Assembly (NCBI GenBank): GCA_964398645.1 | Contig: CAYNNU010000009.1 | Coordinates: 1 to 25,646, forward strand | Source of the DNA: Spirochaeta_B sp964398645 | GTDB taxonomy: Bacteria; Spirochaetota; Spirochaetia; DSM-27196; DSM-8902 | Direction: 5' to 3' | DNA: 25,646 nucleotides | Part shown: positions 1 through 7,694 of the stretch, piece after piece | How the letters are laid out: each line of letters opens with the position of its first letter | Numbering within the stretch: the stretch's first letter is position 1 | The notes under the pieces: model-generated | Databases searched by the model: none | Seen by the model: the letters and a program-made list of their open reading frames with translations, nothing else | Told to the model about the DNA's origin: nothing | Program-made: the position numbers and the translations under genes

Positions 1-1
1 A

Positions 2-742
2 TGCTTGCAACAACAAGGGGCACCAGAAGCTGCTACTCTCTATTATCACCGGGCAGTCTACCGGTATCCAGACATTGAAACCGGCGGTAATTCAGTGCAT
101 TACCGCTGCCTGCAAAACCTGCTTGAAATAACAGATGCTGTGGAAAAAAGACTTCAGTATTACCAAACCTTGCAAGACCGTTTTGCCGGCAGAATCGATC
201 CCGGATTACACCATTACCGGATGGCAAAGACCTACGAAGCAATCGGCAGTTATGAAGCTGCCTTTGAAGAATATGAACAGTTTGTCAATTATCCAGCCAC
301 GATCATTCCCGGCAAACCCGATGCATACCAAAACGTTCGTCATATGCTTGCCTTTCGCGATAGCGATAAAGATTGGACACGAAGAAATCTGGATGATTTG
401 GTTCGCGATATACAATACTCCCTTTCAACCCGAAACCCTTGGAGATTACGGCAAAATCGTGCTGATGTAAATTTCTTTGCCATGTCATGGAAGCAGGATC
501 AATCAGATCCAAACACACGTGTTGATTTTCCCTTTGACTCTTTTTTGAGTCGGAACAGAATACGCTATGCCAACGAATTAGAACCGGAATCCAATGCGAA
601 CGAGGCCTATTTATGGACAAGCGGCTGGGAACCAAGGATTTCTACATGGTATCTCTACTTTCGTAAAATCAAATTCCCCTCTGATCCGGACATTAACGGC
701 AACTGGGAATGGGCAGGGATCTATTTTGGCGAACAGTTGTAA
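2..742 (+). CDS. TPR-like protein, C-terminal part (5' end outside window)
   Basis: The reading frame is open from the first base, so the gene starts upstream; the TTG at position 5 is more likely an internal leucine codon than a start. About the first 100 visible residues are helical with a TPR-like pattern (paired Tyr/Ala positions, for example the YEAIGSYEAAFEEYEQF segment), fitting a protein-protein interaction scaffold. The remaining ~140 residues are rich in Trp, Tyr, Arg and Asp and end in a compact aromatic segment (WEWAGIYFG) that I do not recognise. A predicted secreted protein and an SH3 lipoprotein follow on the same strand, so an envelope role is plausible, but the N-terminus that would show a signal peptide is missing. 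Function unknown. Confidence 0.7.
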   Translation, partial: CLQQQGAPEAATLYYHRAVYRYPDIETGGNSVHYRCLQNLLEITDAVEKRLQYYQTLQDRFAGRIDPGLHHYRMAKTYEAIGSYEAAFEEYEQFVNYPATIIPGKPDAYQNVRHMLAFRDSDKDWTRRNLDDLVRDIQYSLSTRNPWRLRQNRADVNFFAMSWKQDQSDPNTRVDFPFDSFLSRNRIRYANELEPESNANEAYLWTSGWEPRISTWYLYFRKIKFPSDPDINGNWEWAGIYFGEQL

Positions 743-749
743 ACGACAC

Positions 750-780
750 TTGGGATGTCCCGCCTGTGTACCGATACAAT
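750..780 (+). promoter_or_regulatory. possible sigma70-type promoter before the secreted protein gene
   Basis: TTGGGA (750-755) and TACAAT (775-780) are separated by 19 bases. The -10 matches the consensus at 5 of 6 bases; the -35 is poor and the spacer is long. A start near 787 would leave the AAAGGG ribosome site (791-796) in the transcript. Weak prediction. Confidence 0.25.
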
Positions 781-802
781 ATATATGCGTAAAGGGCTTA
801 CT

Positions 803-1669
803 ATGAAAAAAAGACTACTATTCATCAGTGCTCTCATATTTTTTTTCCCCTGCATACTGGCACATAGTGACGATGAAAGAATTCAGGTTACCTATAGCAT
901 TGATTGGCGCAATGCATATTTTTCCATTTCAGCACAAGCTGAGATCCCGGATAACCAGCGAAACCGCCCGGCAGCCCGCCACCAAAGCCTTCGAAGAATA
1001 GAAAATCAAATGCCACAATTCCTTGCCGAAGGGATTATTCAAATCCCCTTGGACTCGGAACATATCATTCAGGATGACGCGGTAAAGCAACAACTGATTA
1101 TTCAAAATATAGATAGTATCTTTGAAAATCGGGATGAAGATTATTCCAGGCTTTCTCCCGACAGACAATATGCTATGCTAACCTGCCATTTCCCTCTGCA
1201 TTCCCTAATCAGCAAGCAATTCCAACAGGCAACAACAGCTCGACCGATACCTCGTGTGCTCGGCTGGGCTCCCCAAGCCGAATACAGCGGAGTAATAATA
1301 TACATGGCACATACTCCTTTCCATAATACACAGTCAGAATCATATTCCTTTAAAGGCACCCTTTTCCCGGCAATCCGAAATACACAAGGCCGAATTGTTT
1401 TTGATCATTCCATGGTTGAGCCGGAAATAATCCGAAGTATTGGCATGAACATGTATGAATCAGAATGTAATCAAAGCGTTGCACAGCGGGTTGGCTCCGT
1501 GCCCTTGCGAATTACCGGCTATGCATCTTATGGAAACCGCCCATCTGATATCATTCTAAGCCCAGCCGATATGCATTTCTTACTTGCCAATGCATCTACC
1601 CGTGAAGCACTACGCCAGGGAAAACTGGCAATAATTTTACCTGCTCAAAATATTATTCAGCAGTACTGA
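803..1669 (+). CDS. secreted/periplasmic protein of unknown function
   Basis: 288 residues. I chose ATG 803 because AAAGGG lies 6 bases upstream and the protein then begins with a clear signal peptide: two lysines, a long Leu/Ile/Phe core and a probable cleavage before SDDERIQ. The frame is open further upstream (ATG 785) but those residues would precede the signal. The mature part looks like an alpha/beta secreted protein with regularly spaced hydrophobic strands and no enzyme motif I recognise. The C-terminal ~50 residues (a strand ending in GYASYGNRPSD, then a helix and REALRQGKLAIIL) look like a conserved module, possibly of a lineage-restricted envelope family. It sits between the TPR-like gene and the SH3 lipoprotein, about 60 and 50 bases away. 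Confidence 0.75.
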   Translation: MKKRLLFISALIFFFPCILAHSDDERIQVTYSIDWRNAYFSISAQAEIPDNQRNRPAARHQSLRRIENQMPQFLAEGIIQIPLDSEHIIQDDAVKQQLIIQNIDSIFENRDEDYSRLSPDRQYAMLTCHFPLHSLISKQFQQATTARPIPRVLGWAPQAEYSGVIIYMAHTPFHNTQSESYSFKGTLFPAIRNTQGRIVFDHSMVEPEIIRSIGMNMYESECNQSVAQRVGSVPLRITGYASYGNRPSDIILSPADMHFLLANASTREALRQGKLAIILPAQNIIQQY

Positions 1670-1684
1670 TTCCATTGCGCGATA

Positions 1685-1713
1685 TTGACTAACACCCCTT
1701 CACTCTGCATGAT
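1685..1713 (+). promoter_or_regulatory. promoter-like -35/-10 close to the lipoprotein start
   Basis: TTGACT (1685-1690, 5 of 6 consensus) is followed after exactly 17 bases by CATGAT (1708-1713, 4 of 6). The ATG at 1720 lies only 6 bases beyond the -10, so a transcript from here would be nearly leaderless. The gene has no clear Shine-Dalgarno sequence. Confidence 0.35.
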
Positions 1714-1719
1714 AGAAAT

Positions 1720-2997
1720 ATGAACCGTCGCATAAAATTCCTTGGATATTTAGTACTTGTTGTTAGCACCTTCATTATTACCGCTTGCGGAGGAGGAAAA
1801 ACCGGCGTTATCCTCTGGTCTCCCGATACTGAAATACTCCAAAATAATCAATTGGTAAAAGTCGAATATGCTGGAGATGAAGAACTGATCATCCAAGCGA
1901 CAATTGATGGAAAACGCCAAAATATTTCCGTTGAAAGTTGGCGGATTTTTAACGCACCCTCTGCATCCGCTGCCAAAAAGTACCAAAATGAATATCGCGA
2001 TTTTGCAGCAGTTACAGCGATCTCCCAACGCAACGCTTTACCTATGCGCGAAGAAACAAATGCCAGCTCCGATATCATCTACCGCTTACGCGAGGGCGAG
2101 ATTGCAAAGGTACTTGACCGATCCGGCAGCACAGAAGAAATTGGAAATATGAACGAGTATTGGTACTACCTGCTGGCTGAAGATGGCAGCAGAGGATATA
2201 CATACGGCTACTATCTTGCTATCCAAAATATTCAGGAGGACACTACTGAAAGCTCATCTTCCTCCGACGAACAATTGCAAACAATTCTAGACACACCCTG
2301 GAAACCGCAAGCATTTCAGGAGATGATCGAAAATAATCGCATAAATACCCGCTACTTTGATGAGCGCTATGGTTTGTTTTTTCACAAGAGTACACAGCAG
2401 GTAGAAATTTATTTGCCAGACTTCCACCGCACCTTCGATTATGAAAACATTGAAAAAACCAGTTGGAATTCCTATTTTCTTCCCGGTGCCGAAATAACCA
2501 TCCGCTTGCGGGAATCAGATAATCTTTTAGTGCAGTTCCCTGCGAATAACAAAATGAGAACTGAGATTTTTGCTCACATCGAGGTTGATTTTGCAGACCT
2601 ATTACAGCAGGAGATTGAAAAACAGCAGCAGCAATTGCAACAAATAACTACCAATGGAACCCAATTACATAGTACTGCATATGGATCAATCAGTATTCAA
2701 AGTGATGGCCGATTTCGCTGGAGCAACTATGGCATGTTACAAGATAGAATAATTCCCGCGGGAGCTGGCAACACAGGGCAAATTCTTCTGGACTACCACC
2801 TTAGCCGTAATTTGCAGAGTCGCTATTCTGGTGTTTTAGCATTTCAATTTGACCAAGAACCCGATAACGTGGTTTTCCTTTATGAACAAACAGCAGACGG
2901 AATTCGTTTGACCTATGCTCCGGACAATACTATTGATCAGTTTATAGTACAAAACGTCAGCACATCGCCTACAATTCTCTTTTTCCGCTATCAATAA
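1720..2997 (+). CDS. lipoprotein with an SH3-like domain
   Basis: 425 residues. The N-terminus is a lipoprotein signal: Asn-Arg-Arg, hydrophobic core, then ITAC with Cys23 as the predicted lipidated residue followed by GGG. Residues ~95-168 look like a bacterial SH3 domain (NALPMREETNASSDIIYRL, then a charged turn and WYYLLAEDGSRGYTYGYYL), a fold often used to bind cell-wall or protein ligands in the envelope. A serine/glutamate-rich linker and a Gln-rich coil (~295-308) separate it from a C-terminal strand-rich region ending in FFRYQ that I do not recognise. No good Shine-Dalgarno precedes ATG 1720; promoter-like hexamers lie just upstream. The next gene begins one base after this stop, implying co-transcription. 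Lipoprotein and SH3 calls are good; the ligand is unknown. Confidence 0.85.
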   Translation: MNRRIKFLGYLVLVVSTFIITACGGGKTGVILWSPDTEILQNNQLVKVEYAGDEELIIQATIDGKRQNISVESWRIFNAPSASAAKKYQNEYRDFAAVTAISQRNALPMREETNASSDIIYRLREGEIAKVLDRSGSTEEIGNMNEYWYYLLAEDGSRGYTYGYYLAIQNIQEDTTESSSSSDEQLQTILDTPWKPQAFQEMIENNRINTRYFDERYGLFFHKSTQQVEIYLPDFHRTFDYENIEKTSWNSYFLPGAEITIRLRESDNLLVQFPANNKMRTEIFAHIEVDFADLLQQEIEKQQQQLQQITTNGTQLHSTAYGSISIQSDGRFRWSNYGMLQDRIIPAGAGNTGQILLDYHLSRNLQSRYSGVLAFQFDQEPDNVVFLYEQTADGIRLTYAPDNTIDQFIVQNVSTSPTILFFRYQ

Positions 2998-2998
2998 C

Positions 2999-4921
2999 AT
3001 GCATCAACTTCAGGCAATTCAACTCGAACATGCCTTTGGCGGCAATGTAATCCTCTCAAATGTAGGACTCTCCCTGCAAAGTGGGGATCGCATTGCCTTA
3101 ACTGGGGCAAACGGCAGCGGCAAAACAAGCTTAATGAAAATACTCGCCGGTCTTCTTACCCCCGATAGTGGAACAATTCATTTGAGCAAAGGAAGCAGCA
3201 TTTCCTATCTTCCTCAAGAAGGAGTCGCACTACACAACCATAGCATAAAAGAAGAAGCTGAGAGTGTCTTTGCACCAATTGAAAAACTCATACAAGAGCG
3301 TGATGCAATAGCCGCCGCTATGGCAGAAGGCAACAATAAGCCGCAAAATCTTGCCGAATACGGGGCATTACAGGATCGCATAGAAAACTCAACATATTAT
3401 CAACGCGAATCAATTATTGAGTCGACCCTGATTGGCTTGGGATTTTCTTCATCCGACCTGCAACGTCCGTGCTCTGAATTTTCCGGCGGTTGGAGAATGC
3501 GAATAGCACTAGCAAAAATTTTAATTGAACAGCCTGATTTTCTGCTACTCGACGAACCGACCAACTATCTTGATATTGAAGCCCGTCACTGGCTTGAAGG
3601 CTGGATGCAGCGTTATAAGGGAGCAATACTGCTTACTGCCCACGACCGCTTCTTCTTAGACACCACAATGAATGGCATTATTGAAGTTTTCCACGGTACA
3701 TTAAAAGAATACCGTGGTAGTTATTCCAGTTATGAACAGGAACGAACCGAAGAACTGGCACGCTTACACTCAAACTTTAATCAACAACAAAAAGAAATTT
3801 CAAAACATGAAGACTTTATACGCAAATTTCGCTACAACGCCAGAAAAGCCAAGCAGGTTCAAAGTCGCATAAAAATGCTGGAGAAAATTGACCCAATTGA
3901 ACTTCCCTCTCACCTAATTCCAGTTTCCATTCCCATGCCTCCTGTTCCACATTGTGGCAAAGATGTACTGGCAATATCCGGCTTAAGTAAAAAATATGGA
4001 GACAATACCGTCTTTCAGAATATTGATTTTCACGTCTCTAAGGGCGAACGAATTGTATTAACAGGAAAAAACGGCAGCGGAAAAACAAGCTTGCTGCGAA
4101 TAATTGCAGGAAAAGACTCTCAAACCTCTGGTGCCATACAGACCGGAACAGGTGTCTCAATCGGATATTTTGAACAGGAAGCGGCGTATACTCTCCCGCC
4201 CGAAGAGACGATTCTTTCATACCTCGAAAACATCGCACCCGCTGATCGCATTCCTGATCTTCGAAATCTTGCTGGGGCATTTTTATTTCGAGGCGATGAT
4301 ATATACAAGCAGCTTGCTGTTCTCAGTGGAGGTGAGCGCAGCAGGCTTGCGCTTCTAGCCACCCTCCTGAAACCGGTAAATCTTCTTTTACTAGATGAAC
4401 CAACAAACCACCTGGATATTGTTTCTCAGGATGTACTTGCAGAAGCAATCAACCGCTTTGATGGTACGGCAATCATTGTTTCTCATGATGAAGATTTTTT
4501 GTATCGAGTGGCAGATCGGGTATTGGAACTTCACAATGGATCCTGCAGGAACTTTCCCGGTGACTATGAATACTACAAAGACCGGCTGGAACGTGAAAAC
4601 ACTGACAATAAGGAAATGCCGGAACCTATTCAAAAAAAAGCTTATTCACAAACAAAAAACCAGGACTTTGCCCTGCAAAAAGAGCGGCGAAGCCGCTTGC
4701 AAAAGCTGGAAAAAAGAGAAGCATCGATTGTTCAAGAATTAGAAACCTTACAAGCGAACAAACAAGAAGTAGAAAAAGACCTTGCCCTGCCCGAAAACTA
4801 TTCCAATGGAGAACGGGTTCAAAAACTACAGCAAAGCCTGCAAGAAATAGATCAACATATTGAATCACTTAGTCAGGAATGGGAAGATATAGATTCTCAA
4901 TTACAAAGCCTTACAGATTAG
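2999..4921 (+). CDS. ABC-F family ATPase (ribosome-associated type)
   Basis: 640 residues with two ABC domains and no membrane segment, as in ABC-F proteins that act on ribosomes rather than transport. Domain 1: Walker A GANGSGKTS (36-44), signature SGGW (162-165), Walker B LLLDEP with Asp185. Domain 2: Walker A GKNGSGKTS (356-364), signature SGGE (443-446), Walker B with Asp466. The ~80-residue linker between them is charged and helical (HEDFIRKFRYNARKAKQVQSR), the ABC-F tRNA-interaction region. The last ~90 residues are a predicted coiled coil, as in Uup or YheS rather than the shorter EttA. Both NBDs look intact. It starts one base after the lipoprotein stop with no Shine-Dalgarno, suggesting translational coupling. 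Subfamily (Uup, YheS or a resistance type) is not settled. Confidence 0.95.
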   Translation: MHQLQAIQLEHAFGGNVILSNVGLSLQSGDRIALTGANGSGKTSLMKILAGLLTPDSGTIHLSKGSSISYLPQEGVALHNHSIKEEAESVFAPIEKLIQERDAIAAAMAEGNNKPQNLAEYGALQDRIENSTYYQRESIIESTLIGLGFSSSDLQRPCSEFSGGWRMRIALAKILIEQPDFLLLDEPTNYLDIEARHWLEGWMQRYKGAILLTAHDRFFLDTTMNGIIEVFHGTLKEYRGSYSSYEQERTEELARLHSNFNQQQKEISKHEDFIRKFRYNARKAKQVQSRIKMLEKIDPIELPSHLIPVSIPMPPVPHCGKDVLAISGLSKKYGDNTVFQNIDFHVSKGERIVLTGKNGSGKTSLLRIIAGKDSQTSGAIQTGTGVSIGYFEQEAAYTLPPEETILSYLENIAPADRIPDLRNLAGAFLFRGDDIYKQLAVLSGGERSRLALLATLLKPVNLLLLDEPTNHLDIVSQDVLAEAINRFDGTAIIVSHDEDFLYRVADRVLELHNGSCRNFPGDYEYYKDRLERENTDNKEMPEPIQKKAYSQTKNQDFALQKERRSRLQKLEKREASIVQELETLQANKQEVEKDLALPENYSNGERVQKLQQSLQEIDQHIESLSQEWEDIDSQLQSLTD

Positions 4922-4927
4922 AATGCC

Positions 4928-4956
4928 TTGCGCCTAAATCAGCCTACAGGTACAAT
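4928..4956 (+). promoter_or_regulatory. promoter-like -35/-10 abutting the xth start
   Basis: TTGCGC (4928-4933, only 3 of 6) and TACAAT (4951-4956, 5 of 6) with a 17-base spacer. ATG 4962 is 5 bases past the -10, so a transcript would start at or near the start codon. A short AGG (4948-4950) could instead serve as a weak ribosome site on a read-through transcript. Confidence 0.3.
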
Positions 4957-4961
4957 GCTGC

Positions 4962-5747
4962 ATGGCAAAAATAATTTCCTGGAACGTAAATGGTATCCGT
5001 GCAGCCCACAAAAAAGGCCTACTCGATTTTGTACATGCACAACAGCCAGATATTCTCTGTCTGCAGGAGACAAAAGCCCATCCTGAACAGTTGCCAGGCG
5101 ATCTATATGAAGCATTAGGATATCATTCCACCTACGCATCCGCCCAAAAGCGCGGATATAGCGGAGTCTCAATCTGGTCACGTACAAAACCAGAAAACAT
5201 TGGCTTCATGGACATTGATCGATTTGATGCCGAAGGACGCGTTCTTATTGCTGAATATCCGACCCAGGAAAACTCACCAGCCTTTACTCTGATAAATGCC
5301 TATTTTCCCAACAGCCAAGAAGCAGGAAAACGCCTTGATTACAAGTTGGACTTTTGCGAATCGATGCTTGATATATGTACTGAACTAACTGCTGCTGGAA
5401 AAAATCTCCTGCTTTGCGGTGATTACAATATTGCCCACACCCCTATTGATCTTGCCAGGCCTGATAGCAACACTGGAAACCCAGGCTATCTGCCAGAAGA
5501 ACGAGCCTGGATGGACAAATTTATTGGGGCAGGATTTATTGATACCTTCCGAATGTTCACGAAAGAAGGCGGGCATTACTCTTGGTGGTCTTACCGGGCT
5601 GCAGCAAGACAAAGAAACATCGGATGGCGTATTGATTATCATTGTGTGAATCCTTCTTTACAAGCAATGGTGGCATCGTCTACCATACAGGCCGACATAA
5701 TGGGTTCTGATCACTGTCCCGTCACCATTGAACTACTAAATCCCTAG
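4962..5747 (+). CDS. xth: exodeoxyribonuclease III / AP endonuclease
   Basis: 261 residues, normal for the ExoIII/APE1 branch of the endonuclease-exonuclease-phosphatase fold. It would incise DNA 5' to abasic sites and degrade 3' ends in base-excision repair. Visible motifs in order: WNVNGIRA (7-14, N8), LQETK with metal-binding Glu36, GDYNIAH with Asp154 and Asn156, WWSYR, RIDYH, and GSDHCPV with Asp250/His251. All catalytic positions expected of the family are present. It stands 40 bases after the ABC-F gene and 8 bases before prfA, so it is probably expressed with its downstream neighbours. Confidence 0.97.
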   Translation: MAKIISWNVNGIRAAHKKGLLDFVHAQQPDILCLQETKAHPEQLPGDLYEALGYHSTYASAQKRGYSGVSIWSRTKPENIGFMDIDRFDAEGRVLIAEYPTQENSPAFTLINAYFPNSQEAGKRLDYKLDFCESMLDICTELTAAGKNLLLCGDYNIAHTPIDLARPDSNTGNPGYLPEERAWMDKFIGAGFIDTFRMFTKEGGHYSWWSYRAAARQRNIGWRIDYHCVNPSLQAMVASSTIQADIMGSDHCPVTIELLNP

Positions 5748-5755
5748 GAAAAAAT

Positions 5756-6826
5756 ATGGAACTGATTGCAAAACTGAATGCCAAAACTGCCCGCCATGCC
5801 GAGGTGGAAAAACTCATCGCAGATCCTGAACTTCATAAGGAGCCGAAGCGCTTCAAGGATCTAATGCAGGAACATAGTCAACTATGCGAACTGGTTGAAG
5901 CCTACAAAACCTACCAGCAAAATGAAAAAGAAATTCAGGAAAACCGTGAAATGCTGGAAGAAGAACAAGATGCTGAACTCCGTGAAATGGCAAAGCAGGA
6001 ATTGGCAGAAATTGAAGCTCGCCAGGAAGTTTTACAAAAAACATTACGCCTATTACTAGTACCCCGCGACCCAATGGACGGGAAAAACTCAATTGTAGAA
6101 ATTCGAGCCGGAACAGGCGGAGATGAAGCGGGCTTATTTGCTGCCGATTTATATCGAATGTATGCGCGCTACGGCGAAAAACACGGCTGGAAAATGGAAT
6201 TTATTACTGTCAGTGAATCAGAATTGGGGGGCTTTAAGGAAGCGGTTTTTTCTGTTTCTGGCAAGGGAGTCTATGGAGCCTTGCGTTTTGAAAGCGGTGT
6301 ACACCGAGTTCAGCGCGTTCCAACCACAGAATCAGGCGGACGAATTCATACATCAGCTGTTACTGTGGCGGTTCTACCGGAAGCCGAAGACACCGACATT
6401 CAACTAAAGGATAACGAGTTAAAGGTTGATGTGTTTCGTTCCAGCGGTCCGGGAGGGCAATCGGTTAACACCACCGACTCTGCAGTACGAATCACCCATC
6501 TCCCTACAAATACAGTTGTAACCTGCCAGGATGAAAAGAGCCAGCTTAAAAATAAAGCAAAAGCCATGCGGGTTCTTAAAGCCAGATTATACGAAATGGA
6601 AGAAGCCAAAAAACATGAAGAACGTGCTGGCTTACGGCGAAGTCAAATTGGTTCAGGCGATCGCTCAGAGCGGATTCGTACCTATAATTTCCCCCAAAAC
6701 CGCGTAACTGATCATCGAATTAACCTTACCCTGTATAAACTGGATAGTGTTATGCAGGGCCAACTGGATGAGATCATTGATCCGCTGCAAATTAGTGCTA
6801 GGGAAGAACAATTGCAGGATGCCTAA
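5756..6826 (+). CDS. prfA: peptide chain release factor 1 (RF1)
   Basis: 356 residues, full length. RF1 reads UAA and UAG in the ribosomal A site and triggers peptide release. The codon-recognition tripeptide region is PTT (189-191) in RVPTTESGGRIHTS, the PxT form of RF1; RF2 has SPF. The catalytic GGQ is at 233-235 within SGPGGQSVNTTDSAVR, the same numbering as E. coli RF1. The N-terminal ~110 residues are the charged helical domain. A short AGGA lies just upstream of ATG 5756. The gene overlaps prmC by 8 bases; PrmC methylates the Gln of this GGQ, so the coupling is functional. An intact RF1 is relevant to the in-frame TAG seen in the phosphatase gene near 24351. Confidence 0.98.
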   Translation: MELIAKLNAKTARHAEVEKLIADPELHKEPKRFKDLMQEHSQLCELVEAYKTYQQNEKEIQENREMLEEEQDAELREMAKQELAEIEARQEVLQKTLRLLLVPRDPMDGKNSIVEIRAGTGGDEAGLFAADLYRMYARYGEKHGWKMEFITVSESELGGFKEAVFSVSGKGVYGALRFESGVHRVQRVPTTESGGRIHTSAVTVAVLPEAEDTDIQLKDNELKVDVFRSSGPGGQSVNTTDSAVRITHLPTNTVVTCQDEKSQLKNKAKAMRVLKARLYEMEEAKKHEERAGLRRSQIGSGDRSERIRTYNFPQNRVTDHRINLTLYKLDSVMQGQLDEIIDPLQISAREEQLQDA

Positions 6827-7685
6827 GAAACCACCGACGGTACGAGAAGTACTCCATAGTCTTCGAGAAATAATTGGCGGCGATAGCCCTGCCCTTGATG
6901 CTTCCTTAATAACGGCTCACATTCTTGGCTGCAGCCGAGAAAAGCTGTTTCTTGAACCAGATATGCCTGTAACCTCAGCCCAAAACGATTCAATTCACCA
7001 TATGGCAAAACTGCGTTCAAGTGGCTATGCACTCGCGTATCTTGTTGGAAGCAAAGAATTTTTTGGTCATGATTTCATTATCGATCAACGAGTACTTGTC
7101 CCCCGTCCCGATACTGAAGTGTTGGTGGAAACTGCAATCGATTTTATCAAAAAACATCTTTGTTCAAAAAAAGAGCCCCAAGTCCTTGACCTATGCTGTG
7201 GATCGGGTTGCATTGGTATTTCAGTTGCGGCAGAACTGCCCAACATCAATCTGACACTTGCTGATATTGATCAAAATGCATTGGAGATCGCACGCGCAAA
7301 TGCCCAAAGAATTCTAGCAAAAACAACTAAGACGGATTTTATTCATTCTGATCTTCTACAATCAGTTAATGGACGATTTGATGTAATTCTTAGCAATCCC
7401 CCATACGTCTCGACTGAAGAATTTAAAAAATATTCAATGGAGCGCTGGGGCGAACCCCGTCATGCATTAGTTGCAGGAAGTGATGGACTTGAAATAATAT
7501 CCAGATTAGCCGATACAATAACAGGAAGTATGTGCCAAAATGGTCTTTTCGCCATGGAAGCCGCTGACCATCAAGCCGACTTTATTAGCCGACAGCTGAA
7601 AAAACAGGGGTTTCATACTATTCGGCATATTTTAGATTTAGCTGGCCGAAAGCGGGTAACTGCTGCACAATGGCCAAAAAACTGA
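6819..7685 (+). CDS. prmC: peptide chain release factor N5-glutamine methyltransferase
   Basis: 288 residues from ATG 6819, which lies inside the end of prfA. The frame is open further upstream, but that would give a long unmatched extension, and PrmC proteins are about 280 residues. The N-terminal helical domain (REVLHSLREIIG) is followed by a Rossmann SAM-binding fold: VLDLCCGSGCIGIS (Asp124, Gly128-Gly130), LTLADID, and the substrate motif NPPY at 193-196. It methylates the GGQ glutamine of RF1/RF2 to improve termination. The 8-base overlap implies translational coupling to its own substrate's gene. Confidence 0.96.
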   Translation: MPKKPPTVREVLHSLREIIGGDSPALDASLITAHILGCSREKLFLEPDMPVTSAQNDSIHHMAKLRSSGYALAYLVGSKEFFGHDFIIDQRVLVPRPDTEVLVETAIDFIKKHLCSKKEPQVLDLCCGSGCIGISVAAELPNINLTLADIDQNALEIARANAQRILAKTTKTDFIHSDLLQSVNGRFDVILSNPPYVSTEEFKKYSMERWGEPRHALVAGSDGLEIISRLADTITGSMCQNGLFAMEAADHQADFISRQLKKQGFHTIRHILDLAGRKRVTAAQWPKN

Positions 7686-7694
7686 GGCTGCGTT

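Noticed and set aside
755..802. Upstream extension of the secreted protein gene from GTG-like or ATG 785 starts.
   Set aside because: The signal peptide must be at the N-terminus and ATG 803 has a well-spaced ribosome site.
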